Assembly (NCBI GenBank): GCA_023438115.1
Contig: JAEZEB010000223.1
Location: 1 to 14,579, forward strand
Reading direction: 5' to 3'
Origin: Pseudomonadota bacterium
GTDB lineage: Bacteria; Pseudomonadota; Gammaproteobacteria; Burkholderiales; Burkholderiaceae_C
DNA: 14,579 nucleotides
The notes beneath the pieces are model-generated. The model was not told where the DNA came from, ran no database searches, and saw only the letters and a program-made list of their open reading frames with translations. Below, one piece after another: positions 7,909 to 14,579 of this stretch. Each line of letters starts with the position of its first letter. Position 1 is the stretch's first letter. The translations under genes and the position numbers were made by a program.

Positions 7909-7914
7909 CACAAT
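7909..7914 (+). promoter_or_regulatory. -10-like hexamer CACAAT, 6 nt before the glcD ATG
   Basis: CACAAT lies exactly 6 nt upstream of the ATG at 7921 and no Shine-Dalgarno sequence is visible, the same geometry as at the ChaN gene. This is compatible with a leaderless transcript. The 20-odd bases before it are an uninterrupted GC stretch with no recognisable -35. Confidence 0.32.
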
Positions 7915-7920
7915 GGCCGC

Positions 7921-9414
7921 ATGAACGCCCCGACCGATCCCGACGTGCTGCAACGGGCCGAGCGCCAGGCCGAGGTGGTCGCCGCGCTGCAGAAAGTGCT
8001 GCCGCCGCACGCGCTGCTCTGGCAGGCCGAGGACACCACGCCCTACGAATGCGACGGCCTGACGGCCTACCGCCAGCGGCCGCTGGTGGTGGCGCTGCCC
8101 GAGACCGAAGGCCAGGTGCAGGATGTCCTGAAGGCCTGCCATGCGCTGGGCGTGCCGGTGGTGGCGCGCGGCGCCGGCACCGGCCTGTCGGGCGGCGCGA
8201 TGCCGCATGCGCTGGGCGTGACGCTGTCGCTCGCCAAGTTCAACGCGATCAAGTCCGTCGACCCCGTCTCGCGCACCGCGCTCGTGCAGTGCGGCGTGCG
8301 CAACCTCGCCATCAGCGAGGCGGCCGCGAGCTACGGCCTCTACTACGCGCCGGATCCTTCCAGCCAGATCGCCTGCACGATAGGCGGCAACATCGCGGAG
8401 AACTCCGGCGGCGTGCACTGCCTGAAGTACGGCCTGACGCTGCACAACGTGCTGAAGGTGCGCGGCTTCACGGCCGCCGGCGAGCCGGTGGAGTTCGGCA
8501 GCGATGCGCTCGACACGCCGGGGCTCGACCTGCTGGCCGTGGTGATCGGCAGCGAAGGCATGCTGGCCGTCGCCACGGAGATCACGGTGAAGCTGGTGCC
8601 CAAGCCGCAGCTCGCGCGCTGCATCATGGCCTCCTTCGACGACATCCGACGCGCCGGCGACGCGGTCGCCGCCGTGATCGCCGCCGGCATCATCCCCGCC
8701 GGGCTGGAGATGATGGACAAGCCGATGACCGCCGCGGTCGAGGACTTCGTGCACGCGGGCTACGACCTCTCGGCCGAGGCCATCCTGCTGTGCGAGAGCG
8801 ACGGCACGCCCGAGGAGGTGGAAGAGGAGATCGGCCGCATGAGCGAGGTGCTGCGCAGCGCCGGCGCCACGGCCATCGCCGTGAGCCGCGACGAGGCCGA
8901 GCGCCTGCGCTTCTGGAGCGGCCGCAAGAACGCGTTCCCGGCCTCAGGCCGCATCAGCCCCGACTACATGTGCATGGACTCCACCATTCCGCGCAAGCGG
9001 CTGGCGGACATCCTGCTGGCGATCCAGGACATGGAGAAGAAGTACGGCCTGCGCTGCGCCAACGTGTTCCATGCCGGCGACGGCAACCTGCACCCGCTGA
9101 TCCTGTTCGATGCCAACGACCCCGACCAGCTGCGCCGCTGCGAGCTGTTCGGCGCCGACATCCTGGAGACCAGCGTCGCCATGGGTGGCACCGTCACCGG
9201 CGAGCACGGCGTTGGCGTGGAGAAGCTCAACTCCATGTGCGTGCAGTTCAGCCCGGGCGAGCTGGAACAGATGCGCGGGGTGAAGCAGGCCTTCGACCCC
9301 GCCGGCCTGCTCAATCCCGGCAAGGTGGTGCCAACGCTGAACCGCTGCGCGGAGTACGGAAAGATGCTGGTGCGGGGCGGGCGCATCGCCCACCCCGACC
9401 TGCCGCGCTACTAG
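7921..9414 (+). CDS. glcD: FAD-linked oxidase, GlcD type (glycolate/D-2-hydroxy acid dehydrogenase subunit)
   Basis: GlcD is the FAD-binding subunit of glycolate oxidase, which oxidises glycolate to glyoxylate; related enzymes act on D-lactate. The 497-residue length is normal. The PCMH-type FAD domain (about 52-230) includes PVVARGAGTGLSGGA (79-93), DPSSQIACTIGGNIAENSGG, and GSEGMLAVATEITVKL. The C-terminal FAD-oxidase domain has VFHAGDGNLHPLILFD (~382-397), a GTVTGEHGVGVEK motif (~424-436), and LLNPGKVVPT near the end; the HAGDGNLHP and GEHGVG segments are the flavin and substrate site signatures. Normally glcD is followed by glcE and glcF. Here the next gene, 15 bp away, is the convergent adhesin, so the partner subunits must lie elsewhere or the enzyme works alone. 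Substrate is therefore less certain than the family. Confidence 0.9.
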   Translation: MNAPTDPDVLQRAERQAEVVAALQKVLPPHALLWQAEDTTPYECDGLTAYRQRPLVVALPETEGQVQDVLKACHALGVPVVARGAGTGLSGGAMPHALGVTLSLAKFNAIKSVDPVSRTALVQCGVRNLAISEAAASYGLYYAPDPSSQIACTIGGNIAENSGGVHCLKYGLTLHNVLKVRGFTAAGEPVEFGSDALDTPGLDLLAVVIGSEGMLAVATEITVKLVPKPQLARCIMASFDDIRRAGDAVAAVIAAGIIPAGLEMMDKPMTAAVEDFVHAGYDLSAEAILLCESDGTPEEVEEEIGRMSEVLRSAGATAIAVSRDEAERLRFWSGRKNAFPASGRISPDYMCMDSTIPRKRLADILLAIQDMEKKYGLRCANVFHAGDGNLHPLILFDANDPDQLRRCELFGADILETSVAMGGTVTGEHGVGVEKLNSMCVQFSPGELEQMRGVKQAFDPAGLLNPGKVVPTLNRCAEYGKMLVRGGRIAHPDLPRY

Positions 9415-9416
9415 GA

Positions 9417-9443
9417 GCCTGCGCGGCCTTCAGCGCGGCAGGC
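9417..9443. terminator. Hairpin spanning the gap between the convergent glcD and TpsA genes
   Basis: GCCTGCGCG (9417-9425) pairs with CGCG-G-CAGGC (9434-9443): nine base pairs with one bulged G and an 8-nt loop. The stem overlaps the TpsA stop codon (9430-9432) and begins 3 nt after the glcD stop, and it can fold in either transcript. No T tract is present on either side, so a bidirectional terminator role is only suggested. Confidence 0.4.
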
Positions 9444-12400
9444 AGGACGTGTCGGTGACGACGATGTCGTCGCGGCCCGGCTCGCCCTGGTCGTCGTCCC
9501 GCTGCTGCTGCTCGAAGAGCTGCTGGAAGGTGATGATCTCGCCCAGCACTTCCTGTTGCGCCTGCTGCTGCGGAACCGCTGGAGCCGGAGCCGGCGCGGG
9601 TGCCGGCACGGGCGCCGTGGCACGCAGCACGAGGTTGTTGCCGGAGGCCGAAACGCTCATGGCGTTCGAGCTCACGCCCGGCATCGTGGTCGTGTCCAGC
9701 GCACCGGACTGCAGCACGGCGAAAGTGTCGCCGGTCTGGATGGCCGTGCCCGCCGGATGGCTCACCTCCACCTTGCCGCCCGTGACGGTGGTGCCGGTGA
9801 CGGCCAGGATGTCATGGGTCAGGGTGTTCACGACGTCCGCGTGCAGCACCGAGTCGGAGTGCATCTGCAGGTTGCCGTCGATGGTGAGCTTGCCGGTGCT
9901 GCCCACGCCGCCCGGGGCGATCTTGCCGTGGTTGTCCAGCCAGCCCTGGCCATCGTCGATCGCCAGCGTGCCGCTGCCGGAGATCACGCCGCCGGCCGCG
10001 TTCACGAAGGACGGCGAGCCTTCGAGCTCGCTCTCCGCAAGCAGGCCGTAGCCTCCGTCGCCCTCTAGGTAACCGCATTCACCGCACGAGAACGTGTTGG
10101 CGCGCAGCGTGCCGTTCACGTTGAGAACACCCTCGTTGGACGTGAAGTAGGTGGTCGACAGCGTCGCGCCCTTGGCGACTTCGATCGTGCCCGTGTTCCG
10201 CGACAGCCACGCCTGCGCGCCGCCGGAGTGGACCTTGAACAAGCCGCTGTTCTCCAGTTCGTAGAACTCGAAGATCGTGTCGCCCGAGAGGTGGATCTCG
10301 CCTGCGTTGCGGCCGGTGTCGCCGAACACCTGCCCGCCCGTCACGTTCATGACCCGGGTGTTCTCCCAGTTGGCATGAATGCCCAGGTAGCCAGACACCT
10401 CGGTAACGCCGCTGAGGGTTTCCAGGCTGCCCATGGCTCCGTCGGGGGCGTAGGTGTCGAATGCGGGTTCGTGCTGGCCCCAGCCGCCGCTTGCGCTGAC
10501 CACGACGTCGCCGTTGATGATCGTCTTGCCGGCGGCCTTGAAGATGACGCGCCCGCCGTCCCCGCCTGCCCCCGCGTCGGTGCTGGCGACGTAGCCGCCG
10601 TCCCCGCCCCGTACGGAGATGTCGAGGTCGTTGATCACCAGGTCGCCGGACGCGCCCTCGACGACCACGACGCCGCCATCGCCGCCCCGGCCACCGCCGC
10701 CGCCGCCCTCGACGCTCGCGCCATCACCGCCGCTCGCGGAGATGATGGGCGGCCCGGTGGGCGACGGCGTCCTCAGCTCGCCGTCGTATTTCACGTGCAC
10801 CGAACCACCCCGGCCGCCTTCCCCACCCAGCGCGAGATCGCCCCAGCCGCCGTCGGCCCAGATATTTTCGAAGCTCACGTCTCCCTTGGCGAAGACGTTG
10901 ACGTCGCCGCCGCTCTGTCCCGTCGCGCCATCCGCCTCGATGCGGGAGAAAACGACATCGCCGCCGCGCGCCTGCAGGTGGACCGAGCCGGCCGCGCCCC
11001 CCTGCGTCGTGAAGATGCCGCTGCCCGTAATCGCGCCCTTCGCGTCCAGGTGGATGCCGTCGGAGATCGCCTCGATCCGGGTGTTCACCGTGATGTCCGT
11101 GCCCGCAGCGAGCGTCTCCAGCCGCACGCTGGAACCCCGCAAGGTGCTGCCCGCGGTCACATCGATGTCGCCGTTCTTGGCCGTGAACACGACTGCGCCG
11201 TTGCCGTCGATGGTGCCGAGCATGTCGATGCCCTTGTCGGCCTCCAGCGCAAACGAGTTCCCCGACTGCCAAGTGATCACCGCGTCGCTGTTGACGGTGA
11301 TCTGACCGCCGGAGCCGCTGCTCGCGTCGGAGCTCGTCTTCACCAGGACGTCGCTCAGTGCGAGCTGGGTGTTCAGGTGCGTGTCGGTGATCGTCACGTC
11401 CCCGTCGCCGGCGGGTTCGAACACCGAGCCCACGGTCGTGTTGGACGATTCGGGAGCCAGTGTGTTGTTCGGATAGTCGGAACGGATGATCGTGATGTCC
11501 TCCGGATCCAGCAGCAGCGTGCCCCGGCGGCCCTGCGCCGCCCGCAGGTCGACCAGGCCCGTGTATTCCAGGTGCTCCTTGCCGGACACCTCGACGAAAC
11601 CGCCGTCGCCGCCGGACTGGCCGCCGCGCGCCGAGATGTTGCCGTGCATGCGCGTGACCTCGTCGGACCACACGATCACGCGGCCGCCGTCGCCCTGCTG
11701 CGTGGCATCGGCCTCGATGCGCGCCGCCGCATCCATGTACACGCGCTTGGCGTTCGGCACGTCGGCGTTGGCGCCCTGGTAGTCGCCGCCCACGCGGACC
11801 TGGCCGCCGCCGTCGCGGCCGCTGGCGCGCAGCAGCGCGCCGGCTTCGAGCGCCACGCGCTCGCCCAGCACGTCGATGCTGCCGCCGCGCTTGCCATTCG
11901 CGGCCGAAACGCTGCCGCGTACATAGGCGTCGCCGCCCTTGGCGTGCAGCACGACCTTGCCGCCGCGCGTGGTCACGGCATCGGCCGCGATGTGCCCGCT
12001 GTGGCGCAGCGTGCCGGCGAAGATGCCCACCGCGTCGCCCTTCAGCGTGCCGAGGTTGAGCACCTCGTTGCCGGCGTTCACTTCCAGCTGGATGCCTTCG
12101 AGGCCACGCCCCGTGAGCGCCACGCGCTCGCCGGCCGCGACCAGGGTCGCGCCGTCGCTTTGCACCACCGCGCCGCTGCCGACCTGCACGCTCGACCCCA
12201 GCAAGACGACGTCGCCGCCACGCGCCAGCACCTGGCCGTCGACCGTGAGCGGCCCGCCGTTCCCCTGGAACCTGAGCCGCCCGGCGATCGCGTCGGCGTC
12301 GCGCATGGGCAGCGTGGAGGCCGTGAAGCCGGCGGTGTCGACCACGCCACCGGCGCCCACGGCGATGCCCGCGGGGTTGACCAGCACCAGCTTGCCGTTG

Positions 12401-12771
12401 GAGCTGAGCGTGCCGTAGATGGCCGAGGGATCGCCGCCAAGGACGCGGTTGATCGAGGTGCTCGCCGCGGAGGGCTGGATGAAGCGGGTGGTGCTGCCAC
12501 CGGGCACCGAGAAGCTCTGCCAGTCGATCGCCGAGTGCGAGGTGCCCTTGCCGTTGGCCGTGCGCACGGTCACGTTGCGGCCGTCCTGGGTGATGCTGGC
12601 CTTGCCGTGGATCACATGGGCGCCGCTGGGCTGGGCCTGCAACAGCTGCGGCTGCAGCGAAAAGGCGGCGGCGACGGCGGCCACCGCCAGCTTCGGACGG
12701 AAGCCCGCGACGGCCGGACTGGCGGCGGTACGGCTCGCGGCACGCGCGGACCGGTTCGGAACCCTGGACAT
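9430..12771 (-). CDS. Two-partner secretion exoprotein TpsA, filamentous haemagglutinin N-terminal domain
   Basis: This 1113-residue protein is predicted to be secreted through a TpsB outer-membrane pore and to act as a surface adhesin. It has a long basic signal region (1-46, hydrophobic core ~28-44), then the TPS/haemagglutination domain (~50-165) with SAIDWQSFSVPGG, SINRVLGGDPSAIYGTL and VNPAGI (131-136), the last a variant of the usual NPNGI. A beta-helical stem follows, with GTLLLDPEDITI at 417-428 as in many TpsA proteins, a glycine/aspartate-rich block (~670-760), late autotransporter-like repeats (SGSGTLAIDDGQGWLDNHG), a PAPAPAPAP tail, a Q-rich stretch and an ending DTSCLPR. AGGAGA 5 nt upstream fixes the start at 12771; the frame is open further upstream without a signal peptide. 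No tpsB gene is in the window. Ligand unknown. Confidence 0.92.
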   Translation of the reverse strand: MSRVPNRSARAASRTAASPAVAGFRPKLAVAAVAAAFSLQPQLLQAQPSGAHVIHGKASITQDGRNVTVRTANGKGTSHSAIDWQSFSVPGGSTTRFIQPSAASTSINRVLGGDPSAIYGTLSSNGKLVLVNPAGIAVGAGGVVDTAGFTASTLPMRDADAIAGRLRFQGNGGPLTVDGQVLARGGDVVLLGSSVQVGSGAVVQSDGATLVAAGERVALTGRGLEGIQLEVNAGNEVLNLGTLKGDAVGIFAGTLRHSGHIAADAVTTRGGKVVLHAKGGDAYVRGSVSAANGKRGGSIDVLGERVALEAGALLRASGRDGGGQVRVGGDYQGANADVPNAKRVYMDAAARIEADATQQGDGGRVIVWSDEVTRMHGNISARGGQSGGDGGFVEVSGKEHLEYTGLVDLRAAQGRRGTLLLDPEDITIIRSDYPNNTLAPESSNTTVGSVFEPAGDGDVTITDTHLNTQLALSDVLVKTSSDASSGSGGQITVNSDAVITWQSGNSFALEADKGIDMLGTIDGNGAVVFTAKNGDIDVTAGSTLRGSSVRLETLAAGTDITVNTRIEAISDGIHLDAKGAITGSGIFTTQGGAAGSVHLQARGGDVVFSRIEADGATGQSGGDVNVFAKGDVSFENIWADGGWGDLALGGEGGRGGSVHVKYDGELRTPSPTGPPIISASGGDGASVEGGGGGGRGGDGGVVVVEGASGDLVINDLDISVRGGDGGYVASTDAGAGGDGGRVIFKAAGKTIINGDVVVSASGGWGQHEPAFDTYAPDGAMGSLETLSGVTEVSGYLGIHANWENTRVMNVTGGQVFGDTGRNAGEIHLSGDTIFEFYELENSGLFKVHSGGAQAWLSRNTGTIEVAKGATLSTTYFTSNEGVLNVNGTLRANTFSCGECGYLEGDGGYGLLAESELEGSPSFVNAAGGVISGSGTLAIDDGQGWLDNHGKIAPGGVGSTGKLTIDGNLQMHSDSVLHADVVNTLTHDILAVTGTTVTGGKVEVSHPAGTAIQTGDTFAVLQSGALDTTTMPGVSSNAMSVSASGNNLVLRATAPVPAPAPAPAPAVPQQQAQQEVLGEIITFQQLFEQQQRDDDQGEPGRDDIVVTDTSCLPR

Positions 12772-12859
12772 CGTTTTCTCCTGCGGCCGCGCCCGCGGCA
12801 TGCCCCGGTCCGGCGTTTTCTCGTTGACGGCATGCACGGCGGCGCGTGGCGCGGCATGC
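12772..12859 (-). repeat. Duplicated motifs in the TpsA leader (GCATGCCG ... GAGAAAACG)
   Basis: In the TpsA direction, GCATGCCG followed by GAGAAAACG occurs twice: in 12814-12835 and in 12772-12803, where the second copy of GAGAAAACG forms the ribosome site region. A third GCATGCCG lies at 12852-12859. The spacing between the two halves differs (5 and 15 nt), so this is a loose duplication. It falls in the untranslated leader predicted by the promoter call. Confidence 0.5.
12777..12782 (-). promoter_or_regulatory. Ribosome binding site AGGAGA of the TpsA gene
   Basis: On the minus strand AGGAGA lies 5 nt before the ATG at 12771. It selects this start over the open in-frame extension to 12939, whose ATG has no ribosome site and whose 56 extra residues are not a signal peptide. 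Confidence 0.75.
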
Positions 12860-12872
12860 CTCTTGTCGTTCG

Positions 12873-12901
12873 AAGGTAGCACAGCGTTACAGGGGTCGCA
12901 A
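12873..12901 (-). promoter_or_regulatory. Possible sigma70-type promoter of the TpsA gene
   Basis: On the minus strand TTGCGA (complement of 12896-12901) and TACCTT (complement of 12873-12878) are 17 nt apart, about 100 nt before the TpsA ATG. The -35 matches four of six consensus bases and the -10 three of six. It is the best-spaced pair I see in the 229-bp divergent region, but weak. Confidence 0.33.
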
Positions 12902-13000
12902 TGTGCCGCCGGGATGAAACAGGCCTGCGGCTGCGGCATACGTCACGCTCGCGGGCGGGTGCACCCGCGTCCGGCGGGTAACATGCCGTGAAAAGTGCCC

Positions 13001-13945
13001 ATGCGCATCTTCATCAGCATCGCTTCGTATTGCGACCCGCTCCTGGGATTCACCGTCGAGAGGGCCATCCTCACCGCCGCCGATCCCGCGCGCCTGCACT
13101 TCGGCGTGGTGGACCAGTCGCCCGCCGGCACGCGGCACATGGTGGCCCTGGGCGCGGGCGCGCGCCTGAGCCAGGTGCGCATCGACGCCACCGAGGCCCG
13201 CGGCCCCTGCTGGGCCCGCGCCCTCGCCATGTCGCTCTACGACGGCGAGGAGTGGTACCTGCAGATCGACTCGCACATGGATTTCGATCCGGGCTGGGAC
13301 GAGCGCCTGGTCGCGCAGGCGACAGCCCTGGGCGCGCCGGAGCGACCTCTCGTCCTGTCCACCTATCCCGAGGCGTTCCGCTTCCAGGACGGCAAGGCGG
13401 TGCGCCAGGGCGCGCCCGCGAACACGGTGCTGGCCCAGACGGTCCAGCCCGGCGCCGATTTCGAACCCGGCCATCCGGTGCTGCCCTTCGTCGCCCGCGC
13501 CGTACCCGCCACGCGGCCGTTGCCCGCCTTCCACCTGGGCGCGGGGTTCCTGTTCGCGCCGGGCCGCATCACGCAGGCCGTGCCCTACGACCCTTGGCTC
13601 TACTTCCACGGCGAGGAGCAGGCGCTGGTGCTGCGGCTGTACACGCGCGGCTGGGACCTGTTCCACATGCCGGACGTGCCGTTGCGCCACCTGTACAACG
13701 TGCCCGGCGCGGGCGCACCGCCGCGCGCGCTGCACTGGGACGATTCCCAGGAGGCGAGCCGCAACCTCAGCTGGCAGACCCTGGAGAAGCGTTCGCGCGC
13801 GCGGCTGGCCGCGCTGGTGGCGGGCGGGGACTTGGGGGTGTACGGCCTGGGAAGCGTGCGCAGCCTCGCGGACTACGCCGCCTTCAGCGGCATCGATTAC
13901 GCCGCCCGCACGCTGGCGCCGGCGGCCTTCGCGCCTCGGACTTAG
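13001..13945 (+). CDS. GlcNAc-transferase family protein (GT60 / Skp1-type GlcNAc transferase-like)
   Basis: The 314-residue protein has no signal peptide or membrane segment and should be a cytosolic GT-A-fold glycosyltransferase. It begins MRIFISIASYCDP, then carries GPCWARAL (68-75), the family signature YLQIDSHMDFDPGWD (86-100) with Asp90 and the DSH metal-binding-type motif, and GAGFLFAPG followed by DPWLYFHGEEQAL. It closes with LGSVRSLADYAAFSGIDY. This order matches the GlcNAc family (Pfam GlcNAc, CAZy GT60), named for the Dictyostelium enzyme that adds GlcNAc to hydroxyproline of Skp1. Bacterial substrates are mostly unknown and could be protein or polysaccharide. The start is ATG 13001 or GTG 12995, six bases earlier; neither has a ribosome site, and TAACAT at 12979-12984 is a possible -10. 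It is divergent from the TpsA adhesin gene. Confidence 0.88.
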   Translation: MRIFISIASYCDPLLGFTVERAILTAADPARLHFGVVDQSPAGTRHMVALGAGARLSQVRIDATEARGPCWARALAMSLYDGEEWYLQIDSHMDFDPGWDERLVAQATALGAPERPLVLSTYPEAFRFQDGKAVRQGAPANTVLAQTVQPGADFEPGHPVLPFVARAVPATRPLPAFHLGAGFLFAPGRITQAVPYDPWLYFHGEEQALVLRLYTRGWDLFHMPDVPLRHLYNVPGAGAPPRALHWDDSQEASRNLSWQTLEKRSRARLAALVAGGDLGVYGLGSVRSLADYAAFSGIDYAARTLAPAAFAPRT

Positions 13946-14574
13946 GAGCCCTCCACCAGCGACTGCGCCAGCAACAGGTCGGCCCAGGCCTTGGCCTTGT
14001 CGGCCGGATTGCGCAGCAGGTACGCGGGGTGGTAGGTGACCACCACGGGTACGCCATTCCACGCATGCACGCGCCCGCGCAGCCGGCCCAGTGGTTCGCC
14101 CGTGGCCAGCAGGCCCTGCACGGCCAGGCGGCCCATCGCCAGGATCACGCGCGGCCGCAGCAAGGCCGCCTGCCGCTCGAAGAAGGCCAGGCCCTGCGCG
14201 AGTTCCTCGTCCTCCTGCGCGCGGTCGGGCGGCAGGCGGCACTTGGCGATGTTGGTGAGATACGCGCCACGCTGGCGGCTGGCGCCGACGGCGGCCAGCA
14301 TGTTGTCCAGCAGACGGCCTGCATCGCCCGCGAAAGGCAGTTGCTGCAGCGCCTCTTCCTCCACCGGCGGATCGCCCACGCACAGCCAGTCCGGGCTGCG
14401 ATCGCCGACGCCGAAGACGGCCGGGCGCCGCCGCTGCGCGGCCCAGGCGGTGACGGCTTGTTCGAGGCCGTCCCAGTCGAGATCGGACGGCACGCCCGCC
14501 GGCGCTCGGGGCGCGCGTGGAGCGGGATCCTGGGCCGCGGGCGCGGGCGCGGGAGTTGCCACGCGCGGAGCCAT
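13942..14574 (-). CDS. Uracil-DNA glycosylase superfamily (family 4-like), degenerate Fe-S site; 5' end may lie outside window
   Basis: Family 4 glycosylases remove uracil from DNA and carry a [4Fe-4S] cluster. The C-terminal half is typical: FAGDAGRLLDNMLAAVG (81-97), AYLTNIAKCR (104-113), PRVILAMGRLAVQGLL, PLGRLRGRVH and TYHPAYLLRNP (180-190) with the HPAY loop. The active-site loop usually written GEAPG reads GDPPVEEE (67-74). Of the four cluster cysteines only Cys112 (KCR) remains: the usual CxxC before FGVG is replaced by AWAAQRRR, and the Cys after the acidic segment is Gly128 (EELAQGLAFF). Cys65 is the only other cysteine. Activity is thus doubtful. The alanine/proline-rich N-terminus and a frame open to the window edge suggest the true start may lie beyond 14579. 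Its TAA overlaps the glycosyltransferase TAG. Confidence 0.85.
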   Translation of the reverse strand: MAPRVATPAPAPAAQDPAPRAPRAPAGVPSDLDWDGLEQAVTAWAAQRRRPAVFGVGDRSPDWLCVGDPPVEEEALQQLPFAGDAGRLLDNMLAAVGASRQRGAYLTNIAKCRLPPDRAQEDEELAQGLAFFERQAALLRPRVILAMGRLAVQGLLATGEPLGRLRGRVHAWNGVPVVVTYHPAYLLRNPADKAKAWADLLLAQSLVEGS

Positions 14575-14579
14575 TGCAG

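Noticed and set aside
9430..12771. Glycine-rich repeats in the adhesin as a CRISPR or integron array
   Set aside because: The repeats are in-frame, degenerate and coding, with no regular spacers or conserved direct repeats.
10228..12879. 883-codon plus-strand open frame opposite the TpsA gene
   Set aside because: Its translation is low-complexity, rich in Ala, Arg, Asp, His and Val with no recognisable domain, as expected from the complement of a GC-biased gene; the minus-strand frame has a signal region, TPS domain and ribosome site.
12772..12939. Upstream extension of the adhesin frame as an extended signal peptide (ESPR)
   Set aside because: The extra residues have no hydrophobic core, do not match the known ESPR pattern, and include the predicted promoter and untranslated leader.

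Overview
The window is dense, very GC-rich chromosomal DNA with strong third-position G/C bias. Its gene content (a DUF3567 protein, a DUF3108 protein, a GcvA-type LysR regulator next to purU, a beta-alanine:pyruvate-type aminotransferase) points to a betaproteobacterium of the Burkholderiales, most likely Comamonadaceae-like. That placement is inferred from protein families and composition; no rRNA or other marker is present. No tRNA, rRNA, CRISPR array, transposase or phage gene was seen.

Layout. Positions 1-1924 hold three plus-strand genes: the 3' end of a DUF3108 protein, a small DUF3567 protein followed by a strong GC hairpin, and a ChaN-family lipoprotein whose last codons and stop lie inside a 78-bp palindromic dispersed-type repeat. 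Positions 1998-4072 are minus strand: a Tat-like exported DUF4197 protein, then a class III omega-amino acid:pyruvate aminotransferase 38 bp downstream. Positions 4170-5902 are plus strand: purU (formyltetrahydrofolate deformylase), with a GTG-started LysR regulator 11 bp behind it. Positions 6025-7853 hold a DUF2846 lipoprotein translationally coupled (ATGA overlap) to an exported trypsin-like serine protease with an unassigned C-terminal domain. Positions 7921-9414 hold a GlcD-type FAD-linked oxidase with no glcE or glcF beside it.

Positions 9430-12771 (minus strand) encode a 1113-residue two-partner-secretion exoprotein (TpsA, filamentous haemagglutinin type) with no transporter gene in the window. 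Divergent from it, across a 229-bp region, is a plus-strand GT60/Skp1-type GlcNAc-transferase-like gene. Its stop codon overlaps that of a minus-strand family-4-like uracil-DNA glycosylase that has lost three of the four expected iron-sulfur cysteines.

Most of the window is housekeeping or envelope metabolism. The parts most worth a second look are the divergent adhesin/glycosyltransferase pair, the degenerate glycosylase, the lipoprotein/protease pair with its structured leader, the repeat that supplies the end of the ChaN reading frame, and the -10-like hexamers placed exactly 6 nt before start codons that have no Shine-Dalgarno sequence.
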